Positions 38,924 through 47,963 of a stretch of DNA of 64,000 nt are shown here, one piece after another (the first letter of the stretch is position 1; each line of letters opens with the position of its first letter). The notes under the pieces are model-generated. The model was not told the origin of the DNA. It was given only the letters and a program-made list of their open reading frames with translations, and did not search any database. A program made the translations under genes and the position numbers. The DNA is from Colwellia sp. 12G3 (GTDB lineage Bacteria > Pseudomonadota > Gammaproteobacteria > Enterobacterales > Alteromonadaceae), in NCBI RefSeq assembly GCF_002836775.1, contig NZ_PJAQ01000065.1, positions 62,001-126,000 of the forward strand, written 5' to 3'.

Positions 38924-39322
38924 TTATTGACCTCCGCTGATAACTTTCTTCATGGCTTTAATTTTTCCATCAAGAAACTGAATACTTGCTTGATATTCCA
39001 TTGAGTTTTTTAGGAACAAGTTTCGTTCAACTTGTACGTCAACCGTATTACCATCACCTGTATCAGGTTGATTTGGCACACGAAAATCTACGGAATTATT
39101 TAACTGGGTTCGTACATCAAAGTGTTTATCATTAGTACGCGACATACCCATTTGCTGCTTAGATGCTGCTTGTGCGAATGCTTGCTTAAAGTCTAGTCCT
39201 TTAGCTTTGTAACCCGGCGTATCTGCATTGGCAATATTACTGGCAATAACTTCTGAACGTTGAGAACGGATAAGCATGCCCTGCGTATGCAGTTGAAAGC
39301 CTTTATCAAAACCTATAGCCAT
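38924..39322 (-). CDS. flgB: Flagellar proximal rod protein FlgB
   Basis: FlgB is a rod subunit contacting FliE. The 132-aa protein has RSEVIASNIANADTPGYKAK near the N-terminus and KNSMEYQASIQFLDGKIKAM near the C-terminus. It is the first gene of the flgB-C-D-E-F-G-H-I-J unit, with a sigma-54-like site just upstream. Confidence 0.96.
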   Translation of the reverse strand: MAIGFDKGFQLHTQGMLIRSQRSEVIASNIANADTPGYKAKGLDFKQAFAQAASKQQMGMSRTNDKHFDVRTQLNNSVDFRVPNQPDTGDGNTVDVQVERNLFLKNSMEYQASIQFLDGKIKAMKKVISGGQ

Positions 39323-39358
39323 AATAGCCTCACAATGATTTACGTTTAGCTAAAAGGT

Positions 39359-39375
39359 ATACAATATTTATGCCA
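39359..39375 (-). promoter_or_regulatory. Sigma-54-like promoter before flgB
   Basis: On the minus strand TGGCATAAATATTGTAT has the TGGCA element and a TTG-T element with correct spacing, but GT instead of GC at the -12 position. It lies 37 nt before the flgB ATG. The flgB operon is a FlrC/sigma-54 target in Vibrio, which supports it. Confidence 0.45.
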
Positions 39376-39479
39376 GTTAATTACATAAGAAAGGAAAAAG
39401 GGTGAGATGGCAATCGGGGGATAATAAATAAAATAGCTAACAGCAAGTAAAAGTAGCTGTTAGCTTAGGAGGGATTAAA

Positions 39480-40310
39480 TTATTTTTTCTGATAAACAAT
39501 ACCGGGGTTACAGCGTAACATATTAAAATCTTGGTTTATGCCTGATAAGGATTCTGAAGCGCCTAAAAATAAATAGCCATCATTATTTAATACGCCATGA
39601 ATTTGACTAATTATTTGCGTTTTTATCTCTGGAGAGAAATAAATTAAAACATTACGACAAAAAACAATATCGAAGCGCCCCATTAAACTATAGCTATTAA
39701 GTAAATTTAGCGGTCTAAAGCTGACCATTTGCTTTACTTGGTCTTTTATCTTCAACATACCATTGTCACCCGCTTCAAAAAACCGCTGCTTACGCTCCGC
39801 AGATAAGCCTCGAGCAAGCGCTAGATTGTCATAATGTCCATATTTACAATGTTCTAGCATAGTCGTGGATATATCAGTGCCGATAACTTGCACACCACGT
39901 GGAAAGGCACCCGGATTTTTTTGTTGGTATTCTAATACTGACATAGCGATAGAATATGGTTCTTGACCTGAAGAACTTGCCGCAGACCAAATTTTTACTG
40001 GCGTTTTACGATTAGCAAAATCAGGTAGCAACTTACTTTGAAGTAACTTGAAAGGGTAGTCATCACGAAACCATAACGTTTCATTTGTGGTCATGGCATC
40101 TATTACAGCGGCACGCATTTGCCGCTCAACCGGAGCAAGCGTACGATTAACTAATTCACTCAAGGAACTTAGTTCAAATTTAGCCATCAAGGGAGCTAAT
40201 CGGCTTTTAACTAAATACTGCTTTTTATCACCCAGTACTATGCCACATTGCTGCTCTAGGAATATTCTAAATTGATTGTAACTTTTTTCATCAAGTTCTC
40301 TTGCTGACAC
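39480..40310 (-). CDS. cheR: Chemotaxis protein methyltransferase CheR
   Basis: CheR methylates glutamates on chemoreceptors using S-adenosylmethionine. The 276-aa protein has the N-terminal helical domain (1-75), then the methyltransferase fold with TTNETLWFRDDYPFKLLQSK, KIWSAASSSGQEPYSIAMSV and FDIVFCRNVLIYFSPEIKTQ. It carries no extra TPR domain. The cheR-cheV pair upstream of the flg operon is the usual polar-flagellum arrangement. Confidence 0.96.
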   Translation of the reverse strand: MSARELDEKSYNQFRIFLEQQCGIVLGDKKQYLVKSRLAPLMAKFELSSLSELVNRTLAPVERQMRAAVIDAMTTNETLWFRDDYPFKLLQSKLLPDFANRKTPVKIWSAASSSGQEPYSIAMSVLEYQQKNPGAFPRGVQVIGTDISTTMLEHCKYGHYDNLALARGLSAERKQRFFEAGDNGMLKIKDQVKQMVSFRPLNLLNSYSLMGRFDIVFCRNVLIYFSPEIKTQIISQIHGVLNNDGYLFLGASESLSGINQDFNMLRCNPGIVYQKK

Positions 40311-40403
40311 TATAACTTCCTATTTATTTAAAATTATTTAACCCTCCTTTAAAATGGAGGTCGCCATTAATTCACTATAATGGCTATTCAAATAGAGGAA
40401 GAA

Positions 40404-41333
40404 TTAATCTTCTATTTTTAACCATTTCTTCACAGCTGTTGCGAGCTCATCAGGATGAAATTTAGGTATAAAATCTTCGGCACCAACTTTTTCAACCATT
40501 GCATTATTAAAAACGCCACTTAACGATGTGTGTAAAATGATAGGCATTTTTGACATGCGAGGATTTCCTTTCACTTCAGCAGTTAGGGTATAGCCATCCA
40601 TTTCGGGCATTTCGATATCAGAGATCATTAATGCGACTTTTTCAGTGATACTATTTTCACAAGTCGCTTCAATGGCCAATAATTGCTCTAAGGCATCTCG
40701 ACCATTTTTAGCTAAAACCATATTAATGCCTAATGGCTCTAGTGCTCTTCTTACTTGATTTCTTGCTACGGTGGAATCATCTGCAATCATGACAAGCTTA
40801 TCCCCTAGGCTTTCACCGACAGAGACATCAATGATATCTTCACTTAATTCCGTTGAGACAGGACTAATTTCATTTAAAATTTTCTCAACATCTAATATTG
40901 ATACCATCTGACCGTCTATTTCAGTCACCGCGGTTAAGTAGCTAGATTTACCAGCACCTTCAGGCGGTGGCATAACATCAGCCCAACTTAGCGTTACTAT
41001 TCGTTCAACACCAGCAACAAGAAAGCCTTGCACACTTCGGTTATATTCAGCAATGATAATATAACTCTCTGCTGTTTGCTCAATTGCCGGCCCGCCTGTA
41101 GATTTACTTAAATCAATAACCGAGATGGTTTGCCCACGAATATGTGCAACCCCTTTTATAAAGGCATCTTGTTTAGGTAGTATCGTTAAACGCGGACATG
41201 GCATGACTTCACGAACTTTAAAAACATTAATGCCAAATCGTTGTGTACCATTAAGTTTGAAAAGTAACAATTCCAACCTATTTTCACCAACAAGTTGTGT
41301 ACGCTGGTTTACTGAATCGAGTATGCCTGCCAT
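40404..41333 (-). CDS. cheV: Chemotaxis coupling protein CheV
   Basis: CheV joins receptors to CheA and is itself phosphorylated. The 309-aa protein has an N-terminal CheW-like domain (about 15-165; FGINVFKVREVMPCPRLTIL) and a receiver domain (about 185-305) with phospho-acceptor in ALMISDIEMPEMDGYTLTAE. The frame is open 20 codons upstream, but the ATG at 41331-41333 gives the normal start MAGILDSVNQRTQLVGENRL and has GAGGTTC upstream. Confidence 0.95.
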   Translation of the reverse strand: MAGILDSVNQRTQLVGENRLELLLFKLNGTQRFGINVFKVREVMPCPRLTILPKQDAFIKGVAHIRGQTISVIDLSKSTGGPAIEQTAESYIIIAEYNRSVQGFLVAGVERIVTLSWADVMPPPEGAGKSSYLTAVTEIDGQMVSILDVEKILNEISPVSTELSEDIIDVSVGESLGDKLVMIADDSTVARNQVRRALEPLGINMVLAKNGRDALEQLLAIEATCENSITEKVALMISDIEMPEMDGYTLTAEVKGNPRMSKMPIILHTSLSGVFNNAMVEKVGAEDFIPKFHPDELATAVKKWLKIED

Positions 41334-41388
41334 ATGAACCTCATGTAAGACCGTACCATTTATTATGTTTAACCTAATAAACACATAA

Positions 41389-41402
41389 GGCACAATTCTT
41401 GA
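41389..41402 (+). promoter_or_regulatory. Possible sigma-54 site before flgA
   Basis: AGGCACAATTCTTGA has GGCAC and TTGA elements with the -24/-12 spacing, but GA instead of GC, and lies about 140 nt before flgA. Weak. Confidence 0.25.
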
Positions 41403-41540
41403 ATTGTATTTAAGATATCGAGTTGATAATCACACTAAGCGTCTGAAAATTGACGCATGATTTAACCTCATTTCACATTGCTGACTTAGGTTAAGCATAG
41501 ACGACTATTTGCATTTACTTAAAGATAGATAACAAAATAT

Positions 41541-42233
41541 ATGCGCCTAACCAAACTTTTTTTTACTTTTTTATTCTTATTGTTCATTAAGCAAACAATT
41601 GCTAATGCAACTGAGCTAGATAGTGCTTTTATAGAACATTTTGCAAAGGCTTATTTAACAGAGCAGTTTCCTTCAACCGAAGAAGAAAATGTACGAATTT
41701 CTGTTGCACATTTAGACCCTAGAATTAGTATTAATCCCTGTAAAATTCCGCTTACTGCAAATATACCTGAAAAAAGTAGTACGAGAAATGTAAATATAAA
41801 AATTAGTTGTGATGAATCAATATCATGGAAAATATATTTATCGGCAAAAATTGAAATAACTAAAGCAGTTTTAATTGCAAAAAGTACAATTAGTAAAGGG
41901 GAAAAACTTGACGACAGTAATATTGAGTTAGCTTATATCCCAATCAACAGGATTCGAGGTGATAAGTTAACGGATATAAATATTGTTTTTGGTGCTAAAG
42001 CTGAAAAACGAATTGCAAAAGGTAGAACCATCAGTAAAAGCAGTATCTGCTTAATATGCAAAGGAGATTTCGTAACCATCATCGCATCATCAAGTACTTT
42101 TAGTATCAAAGCTCGAGGAGTCGCTTTAAGTTCAGGTAATATTAATGAACAAATTAGAGTAAAAAACTCACGTTCTAATAAAATAATTACCCCTCGAGTC
42201 AAAACTATTAACCAAGTAGTAATTAATCTATAA
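41541..42233 (+). CDS. flgA: P-ring assembly chaperone FlgA
   Basis: FlgA is a periplasmic chaperone for FlgI. The 230-aa precursor has a signal peptide (residues 1-22, ending TIANA), an N-terminal domain, and a C-terminal SAF-like domain with LIAKSTISKGEKLDDSNIEL and the final KIITPRVKTINQVVIN motif. It is divergent from cheV, as in other polar loci. Confidence 0.92.
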   Translation: MRLTKLFFTFLFLLFIKQTIANATELDSAFIEHFAKAYLTEQFPSTEEENVRISVAHLDPRISINPCKIPLTANIPEKSSTRNVNIKISCDESISWKIYLSAKIEITKAVLIAKSTISKGEKLDDSNIELAYIPINRIRGDKLTDINIVFGAKAEKRIAKGRTISKSSICLICKGDFVTIIASSSTFSIKARGVALSSGNINEQIRVKNSRSNKIITPRVKTINQVVINL

Positions 42234-42317
42234 TGAAAATATACATAAACGAAGTTAACAAAGAACTTGAGAGTTAACCTCCGCAAGATTTTATTTATAT
42301 TTTAATCTATTTTTAGC

Positions 42318-42344
42318 TAAAGTTTCTACCGTAATGGTCGATAA
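42318..42344 (+). promoter_or_regulatory. Sigma-28 (FliA) promoter of flgM
   Basis: TAAAGTTT, eleven bases, GTCGATAA: a FliA consensus with a perfect -35, exact spacing and one change in the -10. It lies 52 nt before the flgM ATG, so the anti-sigma factor gene is controlled by the sigma factor it inhibits, as known for flgM. Confidence 0.75.
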
Positions 42345-42395
42345 CAAGATACTAGAACTTTTTGAAATATCATTTCATTGCTAAAGGATGAAATT

Positions 42396-42704
42396 ATGGC
42401 TATAAATATCAACAACTTGAATGCAAGCAATCAAGTTAAACACACTCAACAAAATCAAATAAAGCAGCAGTCTGCCCAAACGGCATCGAGTAATGCTCAG
42501 GTAAAAAGCTCAGGACAAGATTCTGTGTCGATTACTCCACAAGCAAAGCAGCTTAATGAATTACAGAAAAAAGCAGCAGATGCACCGGTTATTAACCAAA
42601 AGAAAATTGATGAACTGAAAAAAGCTATTAGCGCTGGTGAGTATAAAGTTAATCCAGAAAAATTAGCGGCCAACATTGCTAACTTTGAATTCAAGCTTGT
42701 TTAA
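42396..42704 (+). CDS. flgM: Anti-sigma-28 factor FlgM
   Basis: FlgM holds FliA until the hook is complete and is then exported. The 102-aa protein has a disordered Gln/Ser-rich N-terminal half and the FlgM domain (about 45-100) with DSVSITPQAKQLNELQKKAA and INQKKIDELKKAISAGEYKV followed by NPEKLAANIANFE. The ATG at 42396 follows AAAGGATG; a TTG six codons upstream is rejected. Confidence 0.94.
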   Translation: MAININNLNASNQVKHTQQNQIKQQSAQTASSNAQVKSSGQDSVSITPQAKQLNELQKKAADAPVINQKKIDELKKAISAGEYKVNPEKLAANIANFEFKLV

Positions 42705-42709
42705 CGATA

Positions 42710-42735
42710 GACTGTAAAGTAAATCATTTACAGTC
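42710..42735 (+). repeat. Hairpin between flgM and flgN
   Basis: GACTGTAAA and TTTACAGTC form a perfect 9-bp stem around 8 nt, in the 50-nt flgM-flgN gap. Without a T-run it is more likely an mRNA processing or attenuation structure than a terminator. Confidence 0.45.
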
Positions 42736-42754
42736 AAATCAAAGGTAAACCTTC

Positions 42755-43201
42755 ATGTTATCAAGCTCAAAAAACCAGGGATTAACTCCCACCGAATTGG
42801 TAGCAAAACAACATCAGCAATTAACTTTGCTAGCGCGGATTATTGCTGACGAAAAGCAAATATTGCAGCAGCACGACCCTCAAGCGCTGCTTACGATCAG
42901 TCAAGAAAAAAACACCTTACTTTTAGCTATTCAACAGCTTGATCAAGAAATTGGTCAAAATCAAGGTTTCGCTCAAGAGAAAGCAGCTGGAAAACTCACC
43001 CAAGAACTTGCAGAAATAGCTGATTTATTAATTAATTGCCAGCAAAAAAACCTAGTAAATGGCCAAATCATTCAGCAATCTCAACTTGCTGTAGAACGTA
43101 TGAAAACGAGCCTACTAGAAAACCATAATAAGAACGCAATTACTTATGATAAGAAGGGTAAAAAAAGCGCTGGACTCTCTAGCTTAGGGCTAAAAGCCTA
43201 G
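42755..43201 (+). CDS. flgN: Hook-junction protein chaperone FlgN
   Basis: FlgN is the cytoplasmic chaperone for FlgK and FlgL. The 148-aa protein is helical (QQLTLLARIIADEKQILQQH, then NTLLLAIQQLDQEIGQNQGF) with a variable C-terminal tail rich in Lys and Ser. It follows flgM in the same unit, the standard order, and is followed by a strong terminator. Confidence 0.88.
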   Translation: MLSSSKNQGLTPTELVAKQHQQLTLLARIIADEKQILQQHDPQALLTISQEKNTLLLAIQQLDQEIGQNQGFAQEKAAGKLTQELAEIADLLINCQQKNLVNGQIIQQSQLAVERMKTSLLENHNKNAITYDKKGKKSAGLSSLGLKA

Positions 43202-43224
43202 CGACTTTGACAATTGTAAAGCAC

Positions 43225-43261
43225 AAAAAAGGCGTTCATCATTATGATAAACGCCTTTTTT
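43225..43261. terminator. Bidirectional terminator between flgN and flgP
   Basis: AAAAAAGGCGTT(CATCAT) pairs with (ATGAT)AAACGCCTTTTTT with one mismatch. Both strands carry a T-run, fitting the convergent flgN and flgP genes. Confidence 0.85.
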
Positions 43262-43306
43262 GATATCGACTGTAAATAAATACTCGCTAGTTATGAGCTA
43301 CACTCC

Positions 43307-43774
43307 TTAAAAGTGTGTCACTTCTTTGATTTCTTTTCTATTCTGATTTGCTTGATAAATATTATAGACATCTTCAAAGTTTAACTGTAACTCAGTGGTA
43401 TAAACATCTCCTACTGGATAGCTTTTTATCACCTTAGCACCGCGAATAACTCCTTGAACTGAAGCCATTAATTGCTGTTCTTCAATTAACAAATCAGCCA
43501 TGGTTACTTTACCAGCAATTTGCTGACCATATACCTGCTCCGCAAGCTCGGCATAAGCGGCAATTTTTGACGCTTTAATGGCCATTAACATCCGCTGAGT
43601 CTCATGTGTTGATTTTTGCATACTGATGGGGGCAAACCCTGTAGCATAAAGCACAGGAAAAACGTCAGGTTTAACCGTTTGCCATTGTACGTGCTTATCG
43701 TAAATAAGGGAGCATGCGCTAGTAAAAATAAGCGTGCTCAAAATAAGAATAACCCGAGCCAATGATTTATTCAT
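43307..43774 (-). CDS. flgP: Outer-membrane flagellar lipoprotein FlgP
   Basis: FlgP is an LPP20-type lipoprotein of the basal outer-membrane disk in Vibrio-like polar flagella. The 155-aa precursor has a signal with lipobox FTSACSL and an alpha/beta body with IKASKIAAYAELAEQVYGQQ and IKSYPVGDVYTTELQLNFED. It lies directly downstream of flgO, the usual pair. Its presence implies the enlarged H-ring basal body. Confidence 0.88.
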   Translation of the reverse strand: MNKSLARVILILSTLIFTSACSLIYDKHVQWQTVKPDVFPVLYATGFAPISMQKSTHETQRMLMAIKASKIAAYAELAEQVYGQQIAGKVTMADLLIEEQQLMASVQGVIRGAKVIKSYPVGDVYTTELQLNFEDVYNIYQANQNRKEIKEVTHF

Positions 43775-43867
43775 AGGTGCTCCTTTGATTGTAATCGCTA
43801 GTAAAACTAATAGAAAATCGACAACTTATTAATAAAATAGGGTGAGTAATAATTTCGTCTAATAAGA

Positions 43868-44512
43868 CTAATTTTGAATAATTACAGCACGTTCATCCTT
43901 ATGCAACATAGCATTATCACGAATAATCATACCGTCTTTCATCTTTACTTTTTCACTATGGCTCATCTCATCACCCAGAACCCAGGCCGGAATAAATGAC
44001 TGCGCGGTAGCAACAACAACCTTTGACTGAATACCTATCATACGAGCATTCACTAAAATACCATCGTTTTGTTCAACCATAGTTCCAGAAACAACGTAGT
44101 CAATTATCTGACGTTCAGGTAATTCCTGCCAGTCACGACTAAAGACAAAGTCCCCTGCTTTGGTGACACGAATATGCCCTGTAGTTTTATAATCTATAAC
44201 GACTAAACCATGACGCTGTAATTCATGAACAAAACTTTCAGCCAGTTGATTCCCTAGCCAATTAGTGCTTTCAAGATTCTTTAAATCGACAAAGGAAGCC
44301 ACGGCAACAGGAGTTTTCGCATTGACAAAGCTACTACTCGCTAGCATTTGATAAGCTAAACCTTTTACCACGTCATTAATGGCATGACGCGGTAGTTCAA
44401 AGCTATCAATCTCACCTTTTTCAATATGAGTTGATTGATAAAAACCATCATTATTAGTTGCTCCACATGAGAGTAAAGCAGGTAAAATCAATGGTATAAT
44501 CCATTTTTTCAT
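43868..44512 (-). CDS. flgO: Flagellar outer-membrane lipoprotein FlgO
   Basis: The 214-aa precursor has a signal and lipobox LPALLSCGA, and a FlgO-family domain with TPVAVASFVDLKNLESTNWL, LAESFVHELQRHGLVVIDYK and VSGTMVEQNDGILVNARMIG. FlgO works with FlgP and FlgT in the outer-membrane part of sodium-driven polar motors. The ATG at 44510-44512 follows AAGGGGAAC; a TTG five codons upstream is rejected. Confidence 0.9.
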   Translation of the reverse strand: MKKWIIPLILPALLSCGATNNDGFYQSTHIEKGEIDSFELPRHAINDVVKGLAYQMLASSSFVNAKTPVAVASFVDLKNLESTNWLGNQLAESFVHELQRHGLVVIDYKTTGHIRVTKAGDFVFSRDWQELPERQIIDYVVSGTMVEQNDGILVNARMIGIQSKVVVATAQSFIPAWVLGDEMSHSEKVKMKDGMIIRDNAMLHKDERAVIIQN

Positions 44513-44588
44513 GGTGTTCCCCTTCAAAACTAAGTACTAACAAGTATAACGGATAGTAATACTTTATTAATTTTCATACTCAGAACAA

Positions 44589-44605
44589 TGCACATTCTAA
44601 GCCAA
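44589..44605 (-). promoter_or_regulatory. Sigma-54-like promoter before flgO
   Basis: On the minus strand TTGGCTTAGAATGTGCA has GG and GC ten bases apart. It lies 77 nt before the flgO ATG; flgOP is a sigma-54 unit in Vibrio. Motif match only. Confidence 0.45.
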
Positions 44606-44640
44606 CAATCATCACTGGATAATTCAATGATAAGATGAAG

Positions 44641-44655
44641 GGCATGAAATATGCA
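44641..44655 (+). promoter_or_regulatory. Sigma-54-like promoter before flgT
   Basis: GGGCATGAAATATGCA has GG and GC ten bases apart, 86 nt before the flgT start. Together with the site at 44589 it would make a divergent pair of sigma-54 promoters for flgO and flgT. Confidence 0.4.
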
Positions 44656-44740
44656 TAATCACTGTTAGTTAACAAAATAGCGCTATTCCCGATATGAGTA
44701 ATGTCAATCGGGTTAAAGCTAAACAGGAATACGTAAGAAT

Positions 44741-45916
44741 ATGCACACACTCATTAAACAATTAACTATCTTTAGCTTATTATGCAGTTTTTCTGTTTGT
44801 AGCCAGTGGTACGAGACGCAAGGCCATGCTAGAACCAATGATACAAGTGTTGAAATTGCACGCACTAAAGCGATAGAAAACGCCCTTAAAAAAGCACTAC
44901 TAGTCTCAGGTGCCAGTGTTTCGAGCGTTCAACAAGTGGTTAATGGTTTGCTAACGAAAGATCAAATCAATATCAGAGCAAGTGGCAGTGTCAATTCTAT
45001 TGAGCTAGTTGATGAAGTGCATAGTAATAACCTTATTACGGTGACAATTCGTGCCGATATATTTCCACAAGAGAGAAAATGTTTTGCGGTAAACTTTAAA
45101 AAATCACTCTTAATTACACGTAGCCACTTGCTTCAAAGAGAACAAGCTAATATTGGTGAGATTTACTTAATTGATAAAGCGATTATGCGTAAACTAGGCG
45201 AACAACTTAACGAACACAGTGTTTTTACCAAAACCAGTAGCATACTCAATAATAAAACTGACTTTTCTCGCCTTAATAATAGCTTACAAAGTGATGAAAT
45301 ATCTCAATTAACACAGTCGTTAAGTGAGAGTACCGATAGTCAATATATTATGTTTAGTGAAATAACCAATGTTTCATTCGATAAACAAGCCACCAATAGT
45401 TGGTTGTTTTGGCAGCAAGGTGTGTATCCAAGAAATTTTGCCATAAACTTCTATCTATATAATGGTTTAAATGGAGAATTAGTTTGGCAAGACGATTATC
45501 AAAACACAGCGCCGTGGACGTTTACAAAACGTATTAAAGTTGATGTCAATGGTAATGCTTTTTGGCAAAGTGATTATGGGATGATGATAGATAACATCTT
45601 AGATAAAGTCATAAAAGATATCGATGAAAATATCATGTGTGAACCAAGTAGAGGTAAAATCATTCAAGTTCAGGGTAATCAAGTTACCATTAACTTAGGC
45701 AGAGATCATGGCTTGAAAATAGGCGATGAATTTAGCTTATTACACTTAACTCATTTTACCAACAATTCAGGAAAGTCTTACGCCGGCTTTAACGTAAGCC
45801 CTTACAAAGTGAAGGTAACAAAGTTAACTAGAAAAACAGCAACAGCAGCAACTCCTGATGGTCTCTTATTTGGTAACATTCAGATTGATGATTTAGCCGT
45901 ACGCTATGAAAACTGA
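44741..45916 (+). CDS. flgT: H-ring protein FlgT
   Basis: FlgT builds the H ring around the LP ring and is required to anchor the stator-associated T ring in Vibrio. The 391-aa precursor has a signal (residues 1-21, ending SVCSQ), an N-terminal domain with GHARTNDTSVEIARTKAIEN (the conserved FlgT start), a middle domain and a C-terminal domain with GKIIQVQGNQVTINLGRDHG. It is divergent from flgO. Confidence 0.92.
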   Translation: MHTLIKQLTIFSLLCSFSVCSQWYETQGHARTNDTSVEIARTKAIENALKKALLVSGASVSSVQQVVNGLLTKDQINIRASGSVNSIELVDEVHSNNLITVTIRADIFPQERKCFAVNFKKSLLITRSHLLQREQANIGEIYLIDKAIMRKLGEQLNEHSVFTKTSSILNNKTDFSRLNNSLQSDEISQLTQSLSESTDSQYIMFSEITNVSFDKQATNSWLFWQQGVYPRNFAINFYLYNGLNGELVWQDDYQNTAPWTFTKRIKVDVNGNAFWQSDYGMMIDNILDKVIKDIDENIMCEPSRGKIIQVQGNQVTINLGRDHGLKIGDEFSLLHLTHFTNNSGKSYAGFNVSPYKVKVTKLTRKTATAATPDGLLFGNIQIDDLAVRYEN

Positions 45917-45965
45917 TAACAACCAAACGAGATAGTTCGAAGCTTATATAAGTGGCTTTATAAAA

Positions 45966-46005
45966 GATAAACGCCGACTAAGGTTCCCCTTAGTCGGCGT
46001 TTATC
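45966..46005. terminator. Strong terminator after flgT
   Basis: An 18-bp perfect stem (GATAAACGCCGACTAAGG and its complement) with a TTCC loop lies between the convergent flgT and the 46022 gene. It lacks a long T-run but is flanked by AT-rich sequence; probably bidirectional. Confidence 0.75.
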
Positions 46006-46021
46006 TATAAATTTAAAACGG

Positions 46022-46927
46022 TTAAAGGAACATTATTGCAGCGGATATTGCGGTAACTTGTGCCTTGATACAATTTTCATCATCAACTAACGGGCTGTCA
46101 GGGTAAACCTCGGTCGTAGTAACATATGGCGCATCAGTTAGCCCCATACATAAACCTAGCTCTCTTCCTGAATAATTTATAACACCAAATTGCTCAATAT
46201 CAACTCCGATCAATTTATCATTGCTATCTGGTGGAGCAATGTGAGTAACTTTTGCTACCGCTTGATTAATTGCTAATTGGAAATCTGCTGCAGGCTTAGT
46301 TGAATCACCAACCAAATAAAAACCATCGGGGATATTCCAGCTTTTCTGTTCAATAGCATCACGTGCAGCAAGTGCAGGTCTAAATTCACTATTATCTGTA
46401 TCAGTAGTTTCATGTAAATCGATATGCATAGCAATATCGACATCAAGTTCATTAATGAAAGACATAAGTGCCGCCGACTCTTGGGCCGGACTGTCTGGAT
46501 AAAAGGAACGGTTTGGATCTATCGCCTCATTATTCCAGCGATTAATTGTTTCATAACCCCAAGGGCTCACACAAGGAACAACAATGATATTAAATTGTTC
46601 ACTAAAGTCGTTCGCACACGTTTCTAAAAAACGAATTGCACCTTGAACACCACTGGTTTCATAACCATGAACACCACCAGTAACTAACACGGTTTGATTG
46701 TTGGTTTGCCAATTTTTACTTTGCATAGCATATAAAGGATATCGGCTTTCATCAATAGATAAACTGCCGTATTGAATCATATCAAATGAAGCCGTTAATA
46801 ATTCAAGTTTTGCTAATACTTCGTCTTGATAAGAGCGCTTAATACTTTGCTTCGTATGCCATAAAGCTTTCTCAGTATCTGCCCATGCTTGACCTTGCGT
46901 ACCGATAGAATAAACTGAATCACTCAT
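46022..46927 (-). CDS. M14-like zinc carboxypeptidase / deacylase
   Basis: The 301-aa cytoplasmic protein belongs to the M14 superfamily that includes succinylglutamate desuccinylase. The zinc ligands are seen in TGGVHGYETSGVQGA (His and Glu) and in AMHIDLHETTDTD (His), and a likely catalytic glutamate in TTTEVYPDS. Asn-Arg in DPNRSFYPDS matches the substrate-binding NR motif of carboxypeptidases. No signal peptide is present. The exact substrate is unknown; it is not linked to neighbours by an operon, having terminators on both sides. Confidence 0.82.
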   Translation of the reverse strand: MSDSVYSIGTQGQAWADTEKALWHTKQSIKRSYQDEVLAKLELLTASFDMIQYGSLSIDESRYPLYAMQSKNWQTNNQTVLVTGGVHGYETSGVQGAIRFLETCANDFSEQFNIIVVPCVSPWGYETINRWNNEAIDPNRSFYPDSPAQESAALMSFINELDVDIAMHIDLHETTDTDNSEFRPALAARDAIEQKSWNIPDGFYLVGDSTKPAADFQLAINQAVAKVTHIAPPDSNDKLIGVDIEQFGVINYSGRELGLCMGLTDAPYVTTTEVYPDSPLVDDENCIKAQVTAISAAIMFL

Positions 46928-47007
46928 GATTTTACCTTATTGTTCAAGTAACTAGTAAATAGCTTTTAGTTACTAGTATGTCGTTTTTAGCGCTGATCCC
47001 GAGTAAT

Positions 47008-47037
47008 AAAAAATGCCCGAATAGTCGGGCATTTTTT
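47008..47037 (-). terminator. Rho-independent terminator downstream of efpL
   Basis: AAAAAATGCCCGA, ATAG loop, TCGGGCATTTTTT. It lies 55 nt after the efpL stop on the minus strand and before the M14 gene, with T-runs on both strands. Confidence 0.85.
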
Positions 47038-47092
47038 ATTGGTTACTTTTTTTTATTGGTTACTTAGTATAGAGATCGTAGAGAAAAGCTTA

Positions 47093-47668
47093 TTATTTCG
47101 AGTCAGCTCGACCCATAAACTTGCGTTCTTCGGTATTGACTTTAATTTTATCACCCGTTGAAATGTGCTCAGGCACTTGAATAATTAACCCTGTAGAAAG
47201 AGTTGCAGGTTTAGTGCGAGCACTTGCTGAAGCACCTTTAATAGAAGGGTCAGTCTCTGTAATCAATAATTCAACACTGGCAGGAAGGGCTATAGCTACT
47301 GGTGCATCGTCAACGATGATGACAGATATTCCTTGAGTCTCTTCGTCGATAAAAAGAATTTCATCTGCAATTGATTCTTTATCTAAGCTATACGGTGTGT
47401 AATCTTCATTATCCATAAAAACATATTGTTCGCCATCAATATAAGAAAACATTGATGGACGACGGCTTAAGTCAGCAAAATTCAACATATCTTCGGCTTT
47501 AAAAGTTTCATCCACTTTAGCACCTGTCACTACATCGTATAAGCGCATTCTATATAAACTTCCGCCTGCTCTACCTTGCGGTACTGAACGGGTAATATCT
47601 CTAACAATTAACACTTTACCATTGTGCTCTATCGCAGCATTTTTCTTTATATCGCTTGCCTTTGGCAT
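47093..47668 (-). CDS. efpL: Elongation factor P-like protein EfpL (YeiP)
   Basis: EfpL relieves ribosome stalling at proline-rich and some other motifs. The 191-aa protein has the three EF-P beta domains. The tip of the loop that reaches the peptidyl-transfer centre reads VPQGRAGGS with Arg33 in place of the modified lysine of EF-P, a feature of the EfpL/YeiP branch. The body has [20 protein letters not shown] and the C-terminal [20 protein letters not shown]. It is monocistronic. Confidence 0.93.
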   Translation of the reverse strand: MPKASDIKKNAAIEHNGKVLIVRDITRSVPQGRAGGSLYRMRLYDVVTGAKVDETFKAEDMLNFADLSRRPSMFSYIDGEQYVFMDNEDYTPYSLDKESIADEILFIDEETQGISVIIVDDAPVAIALPASVELLITETDPSIKGASASARTKPATLSTGLIIQVPEHISTGDKIKVNTEERKFMGRADSK

Positions 47669-47847
47669 AAGATGACTTCCTCTGAATTTATTGTTAATAA
47701 TTTTGTTTTAAACGCAATGCAGGGAAAATAGCATGAACCCAAAGATATGCAAATAATTTATCAAGGGAAAAGTGTTTTTTTCATCAAAACCTCAGTTAAA
47801 TCAAAATACAAATGATAACTTTCATAACAGAGATCATTTAAAAGCAA

Positions 47848-47880
47848 AAAAGACAAATATATAAACTATATTTGTCTTTT
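47848..47880 (-). terminator. Terminator downstream of the 47964 gene
   Basis: AAAAGACAAATATA and TATATTTGTCTTTT form a perfect 14-bp stem around TAAAC, followed on the minus strand by a T-run (TTTTTTGC). It lies about 84 nt after the stop of the small coiled-coil gene. Confidence 0.75.
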
Positions 47881-47963
47881 CAATCTATTGAGCTTTGTGT
47901 TTTTATACTCGCTAATTAATGACTATTATAAAGTAATAATTAAGTGAGAAAATACTAAGCAAA

